64,000 bases of DNA from Serratia fonticola (lineage in GTDB: Bacteria > Pseudomonadota > Gammaproteobacteria > Enterobacterales > Enterobacteriaceae), in contig NZ_VFMK01000001.1 in the NCBI RefSeq assembly GCF_006715025.1, positions 2,108,001 through 2,172,000 of the forward strand, written 5' to 3'. How positions within the stretch are numbered: position 1 is the stretch's first letter; each line of letters starts with the position of its first letter. The notes beneath the pieces were generated by a model. The model had not been told where the DNA came from. It did no database searches and was given only the letters and a program-made list of their open reading frames with translations. This document shows positions 55,994 to 64,000 of this stretch, piece after piece. Position numbers and translations under genes: made by a program.

Positions 55994-57109
55994 ATGAGTT
56001 CAAATGCCCTGGCGGGGCTGTGTGGGCCCTTTCTGCGTGACCGTTTTCTGCATATGTTGCTGTTGATCGGTATGCTGCTGTTTGCCATTGCCCCCCAGCC
56101 GTTAACGGCCGTTGCCGGTTTTGTCGATTGGCGCACTATCATGACGTTATTGGGATTGATGCTGTTGACCAAAGGCGTGGAGGTGAGCGGCTATTTCGAT
56201 TTTATCGGCCGCCAGATTATCAACAGTTTACGCAGTGAACGCAGGTTGGCGCTGTTTCTGGTGTTTTCCTCCGCGTTACTCTCTTCATTCCTTACCAATG
56301 ATGTGGCGTTGTTTATCGTTATCCCGTTGACCATCACGCTGAAAAAACTCTCTTCACTGCCAATAGGTCGATTGATTATTTTCCAGGCGCTGGCGGTTAA
56401 TGCCGGATCGTTATTAACGCCAATCGGCAATCCACAAAACATCCTGTTGTGGAGCAAGTCATCGCTGACGTTCATGGAGTTTATTGGCCAAATGCTCCCC
56501 TTTGGGGCGGCGATGATGCTAAGCCTGCTGGCGTTGACCTGGTGCAGTTTTCCGTCGCGCGACATTATCAAAACGCCTAATACCCAGGGATACCCTTATC
56601 AGATGCGCCTGCTGTTGAGCAGTGTGGCGCTGTACATTGTTTTTCTGATCAGTCTGGAATTTGATGTGCCGCTGTATGGCATGTTGGCGGTGTTTGCCTG
56701 TTTTCTGTTGCTGGCCCGGCAGGTGTTGCTGCAGATTGACTGGAGCTTGATTTTTGTCTTTCTCGCCATGTTCATCGACATTGGGCTGTTGACCCAACTG
56801 CCTGCCATACAACCGTTGTTTACCGAGATAGCCTCATTGTCTGACAGCCGTGTCTATGCGTTAGGTATCGGTTTGTCTCAGGTGATCAGTAATGTTCCCG
56901 CGACCATTTTATTGCTCAACTATGTTCCTTCCAGCGCTATGGTGGCCTATGCGGTGAATGCGGGCGGCTTTGGTTTGGCAATCGGTTCATTGGCCAACCT
57001 GATTGCCTTGCGCATGGCGGGGGAACGTCTTATCTGGCTGCGTTTTCACTACTATTCACTGCCGTTTCTGGCCTGGTCAGTGTGGGTTGGCTGGATGTTG
57101 TTACGCTAA
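55994..57109 (+). CDS. ybiR: YbiR-like anion transporter (ArsB/NhaD, ion transporter superfamily)
   Basis: This 371-residue polytopic protein is close to E. coli YbiR. It has TKGVEVSGYFD, FLTNDVALFIVIPLT and NAGSLLTPIGNPQN, with a mirrored SQVISNVPATILL in the second half, the paired motifs of the ion transporter superfamily. The substrate is not established. Its divergent or convergent neighbours do not indicate a pathway. Confidence 0.88.
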   Translation: MSSNALAGLCGPFLRDRFLHMLLLIGMLLFAIAPQPLTAVAGFVDWRTIMTLLGLMLLTKGVEVSGYFDFIGRQIINSLRSERRLALFLVFSSALLSSFLTNDVALFIVIPLTITLKKLSSLPIGRLIIFQALAVNAGSLLTPIGNPQNILLWSKSSLTFMEFIGQMLPFGAAMMLSLLALTWCSFPSRDIIKTPNTQGYPYQMRLLLSSVALYIVFLISLEFDVPLYGMLAVFACFLLLARQVLLQIDWSLIFVFLAMFIDIGLLTQLPAIQPLFTEIASLSDSRVYALGIGLSQVISNVPATILLLNYVPSSAMVAYAVNAGGFGLAIGSLANLIALRMAGERLIWLRFHYYSLPFLAWSVWVGWMLLR

Positions 57110-57164
57110 TGAGGCGTACAGTCTTACGCTGGCAGTGCTGAGTTTGACAGTAACGCTAGCCGGG

Positions 57165-58598
57165 CTAAGCTGGCTTGATTTGGCGTAAGCGTTCAACCGC
57201 TGCGCCAATTTCGCCAGGGGTGAGGGCCGCAAACCCCAATAGCCAGCCATCGCGCCTTGCGGTGGCAGTTTGATATTGCGGTGCCAGGCCGGGGGTGATA
57301 ACCCCTAAGCGTTGCGCTTGCCGGGTGAGCGCTGCTTCCTGGCCAGGGGGGAGCCAGATACCCAACTGCAATCCTCCGCCAGCAGGGTGTGGCGTGGCAA
57401 AATGCCCAAGATGCTGCTCTATCTGCGCCAGTAGCGCATCGCGTCGGCTACGATAGAGTTGGCGCATGTAACGGATATGGGCAGCAAAATGCCCTTGCAG
57501 AATAAACTCTGCCGTTACCGCCTGCGACAACTGGGCGCAGTGGCCGTCATATACCGTACGTGCGGTGGTAAATGCGTCAACCAGCGCAGCAGGCACAATC
57601 AGATAAGCCAAGCGTAGCGAAGGGAAAAGCGCTTTGGAGAACGTGCCGAGGTACAACACTGAGCCATGGCGATCCAATCCCTGCATGGCAGGCATGGGCT
57701 GGCCGTCATAGTGAAATTCACTGTCGTAATCATCTTCGATGATCCAACTGTGCGTGCGCCGTGCCGCTTCCAACAACGCCAGGCGCCGTTCCAGGCTGAG
57801 CGCCACGCCGGTGGGGTACTGATGGGAAGGGGTGAGATAAACCAGCCGAGGGGCAGGCAAAGTGTTATCTGGTTTTAACCCAGCCTGATCGACGGCCACC
57901 GGGATCAGATGGGCTCCTGCGCTGGTAAACGCATTCTTGGCTCCGCTATAACCGGGTTCCTCCATCCATACGTTGTCCCCGCTGTCGAGCAACAGGGTGG
58001 CGATCAATTGCAATGCCTGCTGGGAACTGGTCAGCACGATGACCTGTTGGGCGTCACAACTTACCCCTCGAGTCTGACCGACGTAACCTGCGATAGCCTC
58101 ACGTAACGGCAGGTAGCCCTGCGGATCGCCATAACGCAGCAGTTTTTCGCCTCGAATCTGTAATTGCTGCGCGGTGATCTGCTTCCACAATCTTAATGGG
58201 AAGGCCCGCAGGTCCGGTGAGCCTGCGGCAAAAGGCAAAGGTTGCAGCGGATCCTGGCAGCCGCCGGTTTGCACAATGGTGTTACCCCGTTGAGAAAGCC
58301 GCAACGGGCCAGAAATTTTGCGTACCGGCAACGGTTTGTTCATCTGGATGGCGACAAAGGTCCCTTGCCCCACCCGACGCTGCAGATAACCTTCGGCTTC
58401 CAATTGTGAATAGGCCGCTTCTGCGGTGACGCGTGAAACCTTAAGGTCTGCCGCCAGAAGGCGTGAGGAGGGCAGGCGTTGACCGGCACTCAATGAACCG
58501 CTGTGTATGGCTTTGCGCAACGTACTGCAAACGCGTTCGCGCAATGTTCCCGTTGCGCTTTCTGCCTGTTGGAACAGGGTCAGCAATGCCTGGGGCAT
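57165..58598 (-). CDS. MocR/PdxR-family regulator (GntR helix-turn-helix plus aminotransferase-like domain)
   Basis: This protein of about 477 residues joins a GntR winged helix (about 15-80: LPSSRLLAADLKVSRVTAEA) to a fold-type-I aminotransferase-like domain. The PLP lysine is in LGTFSKALFPS, and the aspartate motif is IIEDDYDSEF. MocR proteins regulate with PLP as cofactor or effector. The start is uncertain: ATGs at 58598, 58613 and an upstream codon at 58664 are in frame. I chose 58598 because an inverted repeat occupies 58603-58643. It is divergent from the rhodanese gene, its most likely target. Confidence 0.82.
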   Translation of the reverse strand: MPQALLTLFQQAESATGTLRERVCSTLRKAIHSGSLSAGQRLPSSRLLAADLKVSRVTAEAAYSQLEAEGYLQRRVGQGTFVAIQMNKPLPVRKISGPLRLSQRGNTIVQTGGCQDPLQPLPFAAGSPDLRAFPLRLWKQITAQQLQIRGEKLLRYGDPQGYLPLREAIAGYVGQTRGVSCDAQQVIVLTSSQQALQLIATLLLDSGDNVWMEEPGYSGAKNAFTSAGAHLIPVAVDQAGLKPDNTLPAPRLVYLTPSHQYPTGVALSLERRLALLEAARRTHSWIIEDDYDSEFHYDGQPMPAMQGLDRHGSVLYLGTFSKALFPSLRLAYLIVPAALVDAFTTARTVYDGHCAQLSQAVTAEFILQGHFAAHIRYMRQLYRSRRDALLAQIEQHLGHFATPHPAGGGLQLGIWLPPGQEAALTRQAQRLGVITPGLAPQYQTATARRDGWLLGFAALTPGEIGAAVERLRQIKPA

Positions 58599-58602
58599 AA
58601 TC

Positions 58603-58643
58603 GGTCTTATCATTTTAATAAAATGGGTATCACTTATAAGACC
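58603..58643. promoter_or_regulatory. Inverted repeat in the MocR-rhodanese divergent promoter
   Basis: GGTCTTAT (58603-58610) and ATAAGACC (58636-58643) are exact complements 25 bp apart. The position between divergent genes makes it a candidate MocR operator. Confidence 0.5.
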
Positions 58644-58692
58644 AAAAACCGGCACTATTGTCATCAGTCTTTAGATGCACAGGAGCATGACG

Positions 58693-59145
58693 ATGGGCGT
58701 ATCTTCATTGGTTTTGGCTTTTCCACCCGCTGCAGCGGCACAAAGCCTGGATTATCTGGCGGCAAAACTCCGCTATTACGCGGACTCTGCGGACGTAGCA
58801 GAAGACCTGCGTAATGGCATTCGTGACATTGTGGTTATCGATACCCGAGCCAGTGCCAAGTATGCCGCCGGGCATATTCCGGGCGCGTTGAGTTTTCCCC
58901 ATCGTTTGATGGACGAGAGCAGCACCACGGTGCTCGATCGCGACAAGGTTTATGTGACCTATTGCGACGGTATTGGCTGCAATGGTTCTACCCAGGGAGC
59001 CTACAAACTGGCAACGCTTGGATTTCGCGTCAAAGAGCTGATTGGCGGGTTGGATTTCTGGTTGCGTGATGGCCATCCGTTGGCCATCGGTGAGGAACAG
59101 GGCACGATGTTCGGGCAGGAAAAACAGCAGGAGTGTGGCTGTTAA
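58693..59145 (+). CDS. Rhodanese-domain sulfurtransferase
   Basis: This 150-residue protein consists mainly of a single rhodanese domain: VIDTRASAKYAAGHIPGALSFPH, then the active-site cysteine loop YCDGIGCNGST. It ends in CGC. The cysteine loop differs from the classic CxxGxR form. The substrate is unknown. I chose the ATG at 58693 because AGGAG lies 7 nt upstream; ATGs at 58675 and 58687 are poorly spaced. The 3' end overlaps flk by 4 bp. Confidence 0.82.
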   Translation: MGVSSLVLAFPPAAAAQSLDYLAAKLRYYADSADVAEDLRNGIRDIVVIDTRASAKYAAGHIPGALSFPHRLMDESSTTVLDRDKVYVTYCDGIGCNGSTQGAYKLATLGFRVKELIGGLDFWLRDGHPLAIGEEQGTMFGQEKQQECGC

Positions 59146-59155
59146 AACAGCCACA
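59134..59155. terminator. Palindrome over the overlapping rhodanese and flk stops
   Basis: TGTGGCTGT and ACAGCCACA form a 9-bp stem with a 4-base loop covering both stop codons. It could terminate transcription from both sides, though T-runs are absent. Confidence 0.45.
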
Positions 59156-60167
59156 GGAGTAATAACACCAGCACGATAACCAGGGCAACCAGCACCAAAG
59201 GTTTACTGAGCGTTGACTGCATCGATTGCGGCAGCATGGCGATCAGTGGATTGAGCAAGGGCGACGGTTGCCTGTTTTCACCTTGCAGCACAGGCGCGTG
59301 GCCCGCTTTGTCAAGGCGACGGATAAACAGTTGTTGGATAACATCGTTCAATTGCGCATGGGTCAAGGGCGTATTGAGGTTGACGTTGAAGCGTGTCTGG
59401 CAGTAGTCGCTAAGTTGTTGCTGTTCCTGTTGGTCTGCTGGCTGTTTCAACACCGCCAACAGGTTATGCAACGTGGGGGCCGTTTGTGGGCTGAGTGCCA
59501 CTTTTACCTGCAAGAACTGGCTGAGCAGCTGGAAATGCCGAGCGGGCAAGGGATCGTTAGTTTTTACCCCGACCAGATCGAACAGCGCCTGCCAGATTTT
59601 AGCCGGCGTTTCGCCGGTCGCCGCGCTGAGTTTGGTCACCTGTTGCTGCAACTGCTGATGTTCTGCTGGCAGCAACGGACGATCGCTGGTGGTGGTTTGC
59701 TGTGGATGGGGAATGGTTAACTCACCGGTTTGCAACAGGTTCAAGACCTGTTGCAACTGTGGGTGGCTTAATTGACTCAACACCGTATGACCAAACTGTT
59801 GACGAATAAAATCGCTGACGGCCTGACGGTTATTACCCTGTGGCAGTAACTCGGTGAGCTGCTGCAGCAGTTGACGGCTGGCATGGTTCTGTTGCGCCAC
59901 TCCGAGCCGGTTTTGCAGCAATTGCTCAGCGGGCTGGAAATGACGAGCCAGTAACTCACCGCTGTTATCCGATCCCAGATCATGGCGCAGCGTGGCCCAA
60001 ATTTCTGCGGATTTGGCTGGGCTGAGTGCCATGATTTTCACGATCAGTTTTTCCAACTGGGTGCGCTGGGCCGGAGAGAGCGGCTGGTCATCGGAAAGCG
60101 GGTTTTTGCCCGGGGTTGGAGGGTGATCGAGGGCGTTAGGTGCGCCTGGTCCACTCAAAGGTTGCAT
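59142..60167 (-). CDS. flk: Flagellar hook-length checkpoint regulator Flk
   Basis: This 341-residue protein has a long Gln/Leu-rich cytoplasmic part with internal repetition (the ARHFQ motif appears twice) and one C-terminal membrane segment (last 20 residues). It matches E. coli Flk: LSGPGAPN start, GNNRQAVSDFIRQ, then TDRPLLPAEH-type text. Flk prevents early secretion of late flagellar proteins. I chose the ATG at 60167 (AAGGA at a spacing of 8) over a TTG at 60188. In E. coli it lies one gene away from fabB; here about 14 kb of other genes intervenes. Confidence 0.9.
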   Translation of the reverse strand: MQPLSGPGAPNALDHPPTPGKNPLSDDQPLSPAQRTQLEKLIVKIMALSPAKSAEIWATLRHDLGSDNSGELLARHFQPAEQLLQNRLGVAQQNHASRQLLQQLTELLPQGNNRQAVSDFIRQQFGHTVLSQLSHPQLQQVLNLLQTGELTIPHPQQTTTSDRPLLPAEHQQLQQQVTKLSAATGETPAKIWQALFDLVGVKTNDPLPARHFQLLSQFLQVKVALSPQTAPTLHNLLAVLKQPADQQEQQQLSDYCQTRFNVNLNTPLTHAQLNDVIQQLFIRRLDKAGHAPVLQGENRQPSPLLNPLIAMLPQSMQSTLSKPLVLVALVIVLVLLLLWLF

Positions 60168-60348
60168 ATCACCAGTCCTTCGCGGCAAAGAAAGTCGACA
60201 TACCCGGCGAAAAGCACCGGTTTAATCGCTTATGATACCTGTAATTATGCGCCACCAATACCGTTCATCAGACATTTCTTTACAGGCTAACCGTTGCTTA
60301 TCCTGTTTGCGCCGCTAAGATAGGCGCAGAGACGGTATTGAGGATGTC

Positions 60349-60717
60349 ATGATTAATCGGCAGCGAATTGCAAAAGGATTTTTATGCCTGGCTTGCCTGG
60401 TGGTACTTACGTGTATCACACAGCGTATGGCGGGTTTGCATGCGTTGCAGTTGGCGCTTGGTTTGCCCAACGTCAGCGTGAGCCAATCCTCTGGCAGTGG
60501 CGATGAAGAAGCAACGGCTTCGACCCCTTGTGAGTTGAGCGCCAAGTCCTTACTGGCGGCGGCGCCGGTGATGTTTGAAGCCGTGCTGTTTGGCTTGGGA
60601 ATGTTGCTGATACTGCTGGCACCGGTCATTGCTCCACGCTTATCGTTCCCTCCTCCACGAGTTATTTCCCCCACCACCCTACGGGTCCATCTACGATTAT
60701 GCGTGTTCCGTGAATGA
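60349..60717 (+). CDS. scsA: Suppressor of copper sensitivity protein ScsA
   Basis: This 122-residue membrane protein has an N-terminal hydrophobic segment (about 8-26) and a second near residues 75-95. Between them is the motif CELSAKSLL, and the basic C-terminus ends LCVFRE. It resembles Salmonella ScsA. It is encoded before scsB-scsC-scsD, with a 49-nt gap to scsB. Exact function is unknown, but the operon confers copper tolerance and redox protection in Salmonella. Confidence 0.8.
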   Translation: MINRQRIAKGFLCLACLVVLTCITQRMAGLHALQLALGLPNVSVSQSSGSGDEEATASTPCELSAKSLLAAAPVMFEAVLFGLGMLLILLAPVIAPRLSFPPPRVISPTTLRVHLRLCVFRE

Positions 60718-60766
60718 GTTAATCCTCCGTCAACGTCGGTGATTAATTTATTTATGGAGAAAAAAC

Positions 60767-62800
60767 ATGTTGAATTTCATCAGGCTGGCGTTTGCTTGCC
60801 TGTTAATGTTATGGCTGCCTGTATTACAGGCGGCGGATAGCGGCTGGTTGCAAAGCCCGCAAAACGGTCATGCCAAAGTCAGGTTTCGGGCCGATACCGG
60901 CAACGGTAACGAAGTTCGCCTGCTGCTCGCAGTCGAGCTGGAAAAAGGGTGGAAGACCTACTGGCGCTCACCGGGAGAGGGTGGCATTGCCCCCGCGATC
61001 GCCTGGCGGGACAATCCGCCCCCGGCAACCTGGTTCTGGCCGACGCCCCAGCGTTTTGATGTGGCTGGCATTTCTACGCAGGGCTATCACGATCGGGTCA
61101 TGCTGCCCATCGTGCTGAAAGGCGCGGCACGCCAGTTGGCAGGAACGCTCACCTTATCCACCTGCAGCAACGTCTGTATCCTGACCGACTATCCGTTCGA
61201 GCTCGATCTCACGGTACCCCACGATCCTCAGTTCAATCATGACTTTGCTCAGGCGATGGGGCAGGTGCCGATTGCCAGCGGGCTGGTGGATAACCTCCGC
61301 GCTGGTTACCACAACGGCGAGCTGCAGGTAAGCGGCGAGCGTGCAGCAGGCTGGCAACAGCCAGAGCTGTTCTTCGACACGCTGGCGGGTGCCGATCTGG
61401 GTAAGCCTGCGGTGACTCTCGACGCAGAGCGTATGCAGGTGCGAATACCGGTCACTGATGGCTGGGGTGATGCAGCCCCGGATCTGCGCGGCAAGCAGTT
61501 ACGCCTGGTTGTCAGCGATGGTGGTATAGCTCAAGAGGCGACGTTGACCATTGGCGGGTCACTTGGCTTGCCTGCTACGGCTGATTTCCCCTTATGGCAG
61601 GCCGTACTGATGGCATTGGCTGGGGGCTTCATTCTCAACCTGATGCCCTGTGTGTTGCCGGTACTGGGGATGAAACTGGGTTCAATCTTACAGGTTGAAC
61701 AGCGCGATCGGCGCAGCGTACGTTTACAGTTCCTGGCTTCGTCATTCGGTATTGTTGCGTCGTTTATGGCGCTGGCGTTGCTGATGACGCTGTTGCGCTT
61801 GAGCAACCACGCGCTGGGCTGGGGCATTCAGTTCCAAAACCCATGGTTTATCGGCTTTATGGTGCTGGTGACGCTGTTGTTCAGCGCCAATCTGTTTGGT
61901 CTGTTCCACCTGCAGCTCTCTTCATCATTGAACACCAAACTGGCCACCCACTCGGGCCACGGTTTGAGTGGGCATTTCTGGCAAGGGGCATTTGCCACCT
62001 TGTTGGCAACGCCGTGTTCCGCACCTTTCCTTGGTACCGCCGTGGCGTTTGCCTTGGCAGCGCCGTTACCGGTGCTCTGGGGCATGTTTGTTGCTCTGGG
62101 GATGGGGATGAGTCTGCCATGGTTGCTGATTGCCGCATGGCCAGCATTGGCGTTGCGTTTGCCGCGCCCAGGTCGTTGGATGAACGGCATGCGGCTGGTG
62201 CTGGGCCTGCTGATGCTGCTCTCTTCGCTGTGGTTGCTCAGTTTGATGAGCAACCATATCGGCACCTTACCGACTCTGATTGTCGGGGGGATCCTGCTCC
62301 TGGGGTTGCTGCTGGCCGTGTGGAAACGCTTAGGTATCCGGACGGCGGGCATTGCGGCCGCCAGTGTGCTGGTCATGGCCGGTCTGGTACTGCTGGTGAG
62401 CGCGTTGACGGCCGATCAGTGGCGTAAGCCATTGCATGACAATATCGCTTGGCAACCGCTCTCTGAGCAAGCCATCACCCAGGCACTGGCTGAGAATAAA
62501 CGCGTATTTGTTGATGTGACGGCTGACTGGTGTGTGACCTGTAAAGCCAACAAATTTAACGTATTGCTGCGTGATGATGTGCAAAATGCGCTCAGCGCCG
62601 AGGATGTGGTCGCACTGCGCGGCGACTGGAGTCGTCCGTCTGCGGAGATTTCCAGCTTCCTGAAACAACGCGGTAGCGTTGCCGTCCCCTTTAACCAAAT
62701 TTATGGGCCAGGTACGCCAGAGGGGGAAGTGTTGTCGCCCCTGTTAACCCGTGAAGCCGTACTGAACGCCCTGACCGCCGCTAAAGGAACCGAACAATGA
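60767..62800 (+). CDS. scsB: Membrane thiol electron transporter ScsB (DsbD-like)
   Basis: This 677-residue protein has a signal peptide (about 1-22) and a periplasmic N-terminal domain with the pair STCSNVC. A DsbD-like membrane core follows, with cysteines in LMPCVLPVLG and ATPCSAPFLG. A C-terminal thioredoxin domain has WCVTC at C589 and C592. It carries electrons from cytoplasmic thioredoxin to the periplasm, where ScsC is its known partner. It overlaps scsC by 4 nt. Confidence 0.92.
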   Translation: MLNFIRLAFACLLMLWLPVLQAADSGWLQSPQNGHAKVRFRADTGNGNEVRLLLAVELEKGWKTYWRSPGEGGIAPAIAWRDNPPPATWFWPTPQRFDVAGISTQGYHDRVMLPIVLKGAARQLAGTLTLSTCSNVCILTDYPFELDLTVPHDPQFNHDFAQAMGQVPIASGLVDNLRAGYHNGELQVSGERAAGWQQPELFFDTLAGADLGKPAVTLDAERMQVRIPVTDGWGDAAPDLRGKQLRLVVSDGGIAQEATLTIGGSLGLPATADFPLWQAVLMALAGGFILNLMPCVLPVLGMKLGSILQVEQRDRRSVRLQFLASSFGIVASFMALALLMTLLRLSNHALGWGIQFQNPWFIGFMVLVTLLFSANLFGLFHLQLSSSLNTKLATHSGHGLSGHFWQGAFATLLATPCSAPFLGTAVAFALAAPLPVLWGMFVALGMGMSLPWLLIAAWPALALRLPRPGRWMNGMRLVLGLLMLLSSLWLLSLMSNHIGTLPTLIVGGILLLGLLLAVWKRLGIRTAGIAAASVLVMAGLVLLVSALTADQWRKPLHDNIAWQPLSEQAITQALAENKRVFVDVTADWCVTCKANKFNVLLRDDVQNALSAEDVVALRGDWSRPSAEISSFLKQRGSVAVPFNQIYGPGTPEGEVLSPLLTREAVLNALTAAKGTEQ

Positions 62801-63513
62801 AAAAGTTACTGATTTTACTGATGTTGATTGTTACCCCCGTTTGGGCCGCCGCACCGTTCACCGCTGAGCAAGAGGCGCGTATCAAAGCGATGATCCGCGA
62901 AACCTTGGTCTCCAACCCGGATATTCTGGCGGAGGCCGTCGATGCCTGGCAGCAGCAAACTTCTGGCCAGCAAATCAGCCAGGCGATTAAACAGAACAGT
63001 AAAATCCTGTTTGACGACCCGGCAAGTCCACGGTTAGGTGCCAAAAATGCCAAGCTGACGCTGGTGATCTTTACCGACTATAACTGTCCGTATTGCAAGC
63101 AGTTTGATCCGCTGCTGGAGAAGATCGTCAACAAGTATCCCGATGTTGCTCTGGTGGTGAAACTGCTGCCATTCCGTGGGGAAAGCTCGATCAGCTCGGC
63201 GCGCGTGGCCTTGACTGCCTGGGAACAGCATCCACAACAATTCTGGCCGTTGCATGAACGCCTGATGGCCAAGAAAGGGACTCATGACAGTGCCAGTATC
63301 GCTGCCGCTCAGGAGAAAACCGGCGTCAAACCGGTGGCGCCTAGCGAACAAAGCATGACCACGTTGCGTAGTAATATGCAGTTGGCAGAACAGTTTGGCA
63401 TACAAGGGACACCGGCGACCCTGATTGGCGATCAGATGCTGCCGGGGGCGGTATCCTTCGACCAGTTGGAAGCGCTGGTGAAGCAGCAACTGGCAAAGGT
63501 GAAAAATGGTTAG
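62797..63513 (+). CDS. scsC: Periplasmic disulfide isomerase/reductase ScsC
   Basis: This 238-residue DsbA-fold protein has a signal peptide (about 1-18, ending VWA) and an N-terminal helical stretch like the trimerising stalk of Proteus ScsC. The active site is CPYC at 97-100, and the cis-proline loop is GTPATL. ScsB keeps it reduced. It protects or refolds copper-damaged proteins. Coupled to scsB and overlapping scsD. Confidence 0.92.
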   Translation: MKKLLILLMLIVTPVWAAAPFTAEQEARIKAMIRETLVSNPDILAEAVDAWQQQTSGQQISQAIKQNSKILFDDPASPRLGAKNAKLTLVIFTDYNCPYCKQFDPLLEKIVNKYPDVALVVKLLPFRGESSISSARVALTAWEQHPQQFWPLHERLMAKKGTHDSASIAAAQEKTGVKPVAPSEQSMTTLRSNMQLAEQFGIQGTPATLIGDQMLPGAVSFDQLEALVKQQLAKVKNG

Positions 63514-64000
63514 GCTGAAGCGTTGGGCGCGTGAACTGCTGATACTGATACTTATTGGCTCAGGCGTGATGTTGCTCATGGATGCGTGGCGTGCCCCACA
63601 GGCGCCCATTGCCTTCCACCAGCAAATGCTGCAAACCCTGGATGGAGAACCGGTGTCACTGGCCCAGCTCAGCCAGGATAAGCCCCTGTTAGTCTACTTT
63701 TGGGCGAGTTGGTGTGGCGTTTGCCGTTTTACTACGCCTTACGTTGCCAAACTGGCGGCGAACGGTGGCAATGTGTTGACCGTGGCACTGCGCTCAGGCA
63801 ATAACCAGCAGGTTGAGCAGTGGCTGGCGCGTAAAAATCTGCAATTACCGGTGGTCAATGATGAAAGGGGAGAACTCTCATCACAATGGCAGATAGGCGT
63901 TACACCGACGATTGTGGTAATCGCTCAAGGGAAGGTGGTGCAAAGCACCACCGGCTGGACCAGCTATTGGGGGATGAAACTGCGGCTGTGGTGGGCCGGG
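63506..64000 (+). CDS. scsD: Membrane-anchored thioredoxin-like ScsD (runs off the window)
   Basis: 165 codons are visible, with the stop beyond the window edge. The protein begins MVRLKRWARELLILILIGSG, a basic start and membrane anchor. A thioredoxin fold follows with WCGVC at C70 and C73 and the cis-proline VTPTIVV. It resembles Salmonella ScsD (about 168 residues), so only a few residues are missing. The ATG overlaps the scsC end by 8 nt. Confidence 0.9.
   Translation, partial: MVRLKRWARELLILILIGSGVMLLMDAWRAPQAPIAFHQQMLQTLDGEPVSLAQLSQDKPLLVYFWASWCGVCRFTTPYVAKLAANGGNVLTVALRSGNNQQVEQWLARKNLQLPVVNDERGELSSQWQIGVTPTIVVIAQGKVVQSTTGWTSYWGMKLRLWWAG

Overview
The window reads as chromosomal DNA of an enteric gammaproteobacterium of the Yersiniaceae, most probably Serratia or a close relative. 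Gene order is the main evidence. From argW to flk it follows, in mirror image, the Escherichia coli K-12 order argW-yfdC-mlaA-fadL-yfcZ-fadI-fadJ-sixA-smrB-prmB-aroC-mepA-yfcA-epmC-yfcL-mnmC-fabB-flk. Most of these proteins look highly similar to their E. coli counterparts. Blocks absent from that K-12 interval are inserted between the backbone genes.

Region by region: (1) 1-1.3 kb: the start of an alpha-glucoside PTS permease (aglA-like, leaving the window) and a divergent GntR/UTRA regulator. (2) 1.5-8.4 kb: a type I restriction-modification operon in the R-M-S order of type IB systems, followed after 10 nt by a fourth gene that joins a NucS/RecB-like PD-(D/E)XK nuclease to a PUA/EVE-like reader domain. 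The cluster lies against the 3' end of tRNA-Arg(CCT) argW, the site where E. coli K-12 carries prophage CPS-53. (3) 8.7-17.8 kb: yfdC, the cytochrome c maturation operon ccmABCDEFGHI (ccmH and ccmI separate), and mlaA. (4) 17.8-18.45 kb: a gene-free repeat block with four tandem 109-bp units between inverted REP-like ends. (5) 18.7-21.1 kb: yqiJ and yqiK (NfeD-like and flotillin-like). (6) 21.2-27.8 kb: fatty-acid genes fadL, yfcZ, fadI, fadJ, and then sixA. (7) 28-31.8 kb: an AT-richer two-partner secretion pair (TpsA, TpsB) where E. coli has the yfc fimbrial cluster. (8) 32.8-36.5 kb: smrB, prmB, aroC, mepA. (9) 36.8-39.7 kb: iadA, a LysR regulator and an aspartate/glutamate racemase, with a shared palindromic site outside the two structural genes. 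(10) 40-45.6 kb: yfcA, epmC, yfcL, mnmC, fabB.

(11) 45.7-59.1 kb: an accessory block between fabB and flk. It holds a possible 26-residue membrane peptide, an M-box magnesium riboswitch leading into a short MgtE, a copper efflux operon (a small Cys/His/Met-rich protein, CusF, a TolC-like channel, a CusB with a fused CusF domain, CusA), apbE, ybiR, a MocR regulator and a rhodanese. (12) 59.1-64 kb: flk, then scsA-scsB-scsC-scsD (thiol redox and copper tolerance), with scsD cut by the window edge.

Functional themes are fatty-acid metabolism under FadR (candidate sites at fadL, fadI and fabB), envelope thiol chemistry and metal stress (ccm, cus, scs), magnesium homeostasis, and an accessory defence operon beside a tRNA gene. 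Positions, motifs and repeats were read directly. Names rest on recalled family resemblance, because no database search was possible.
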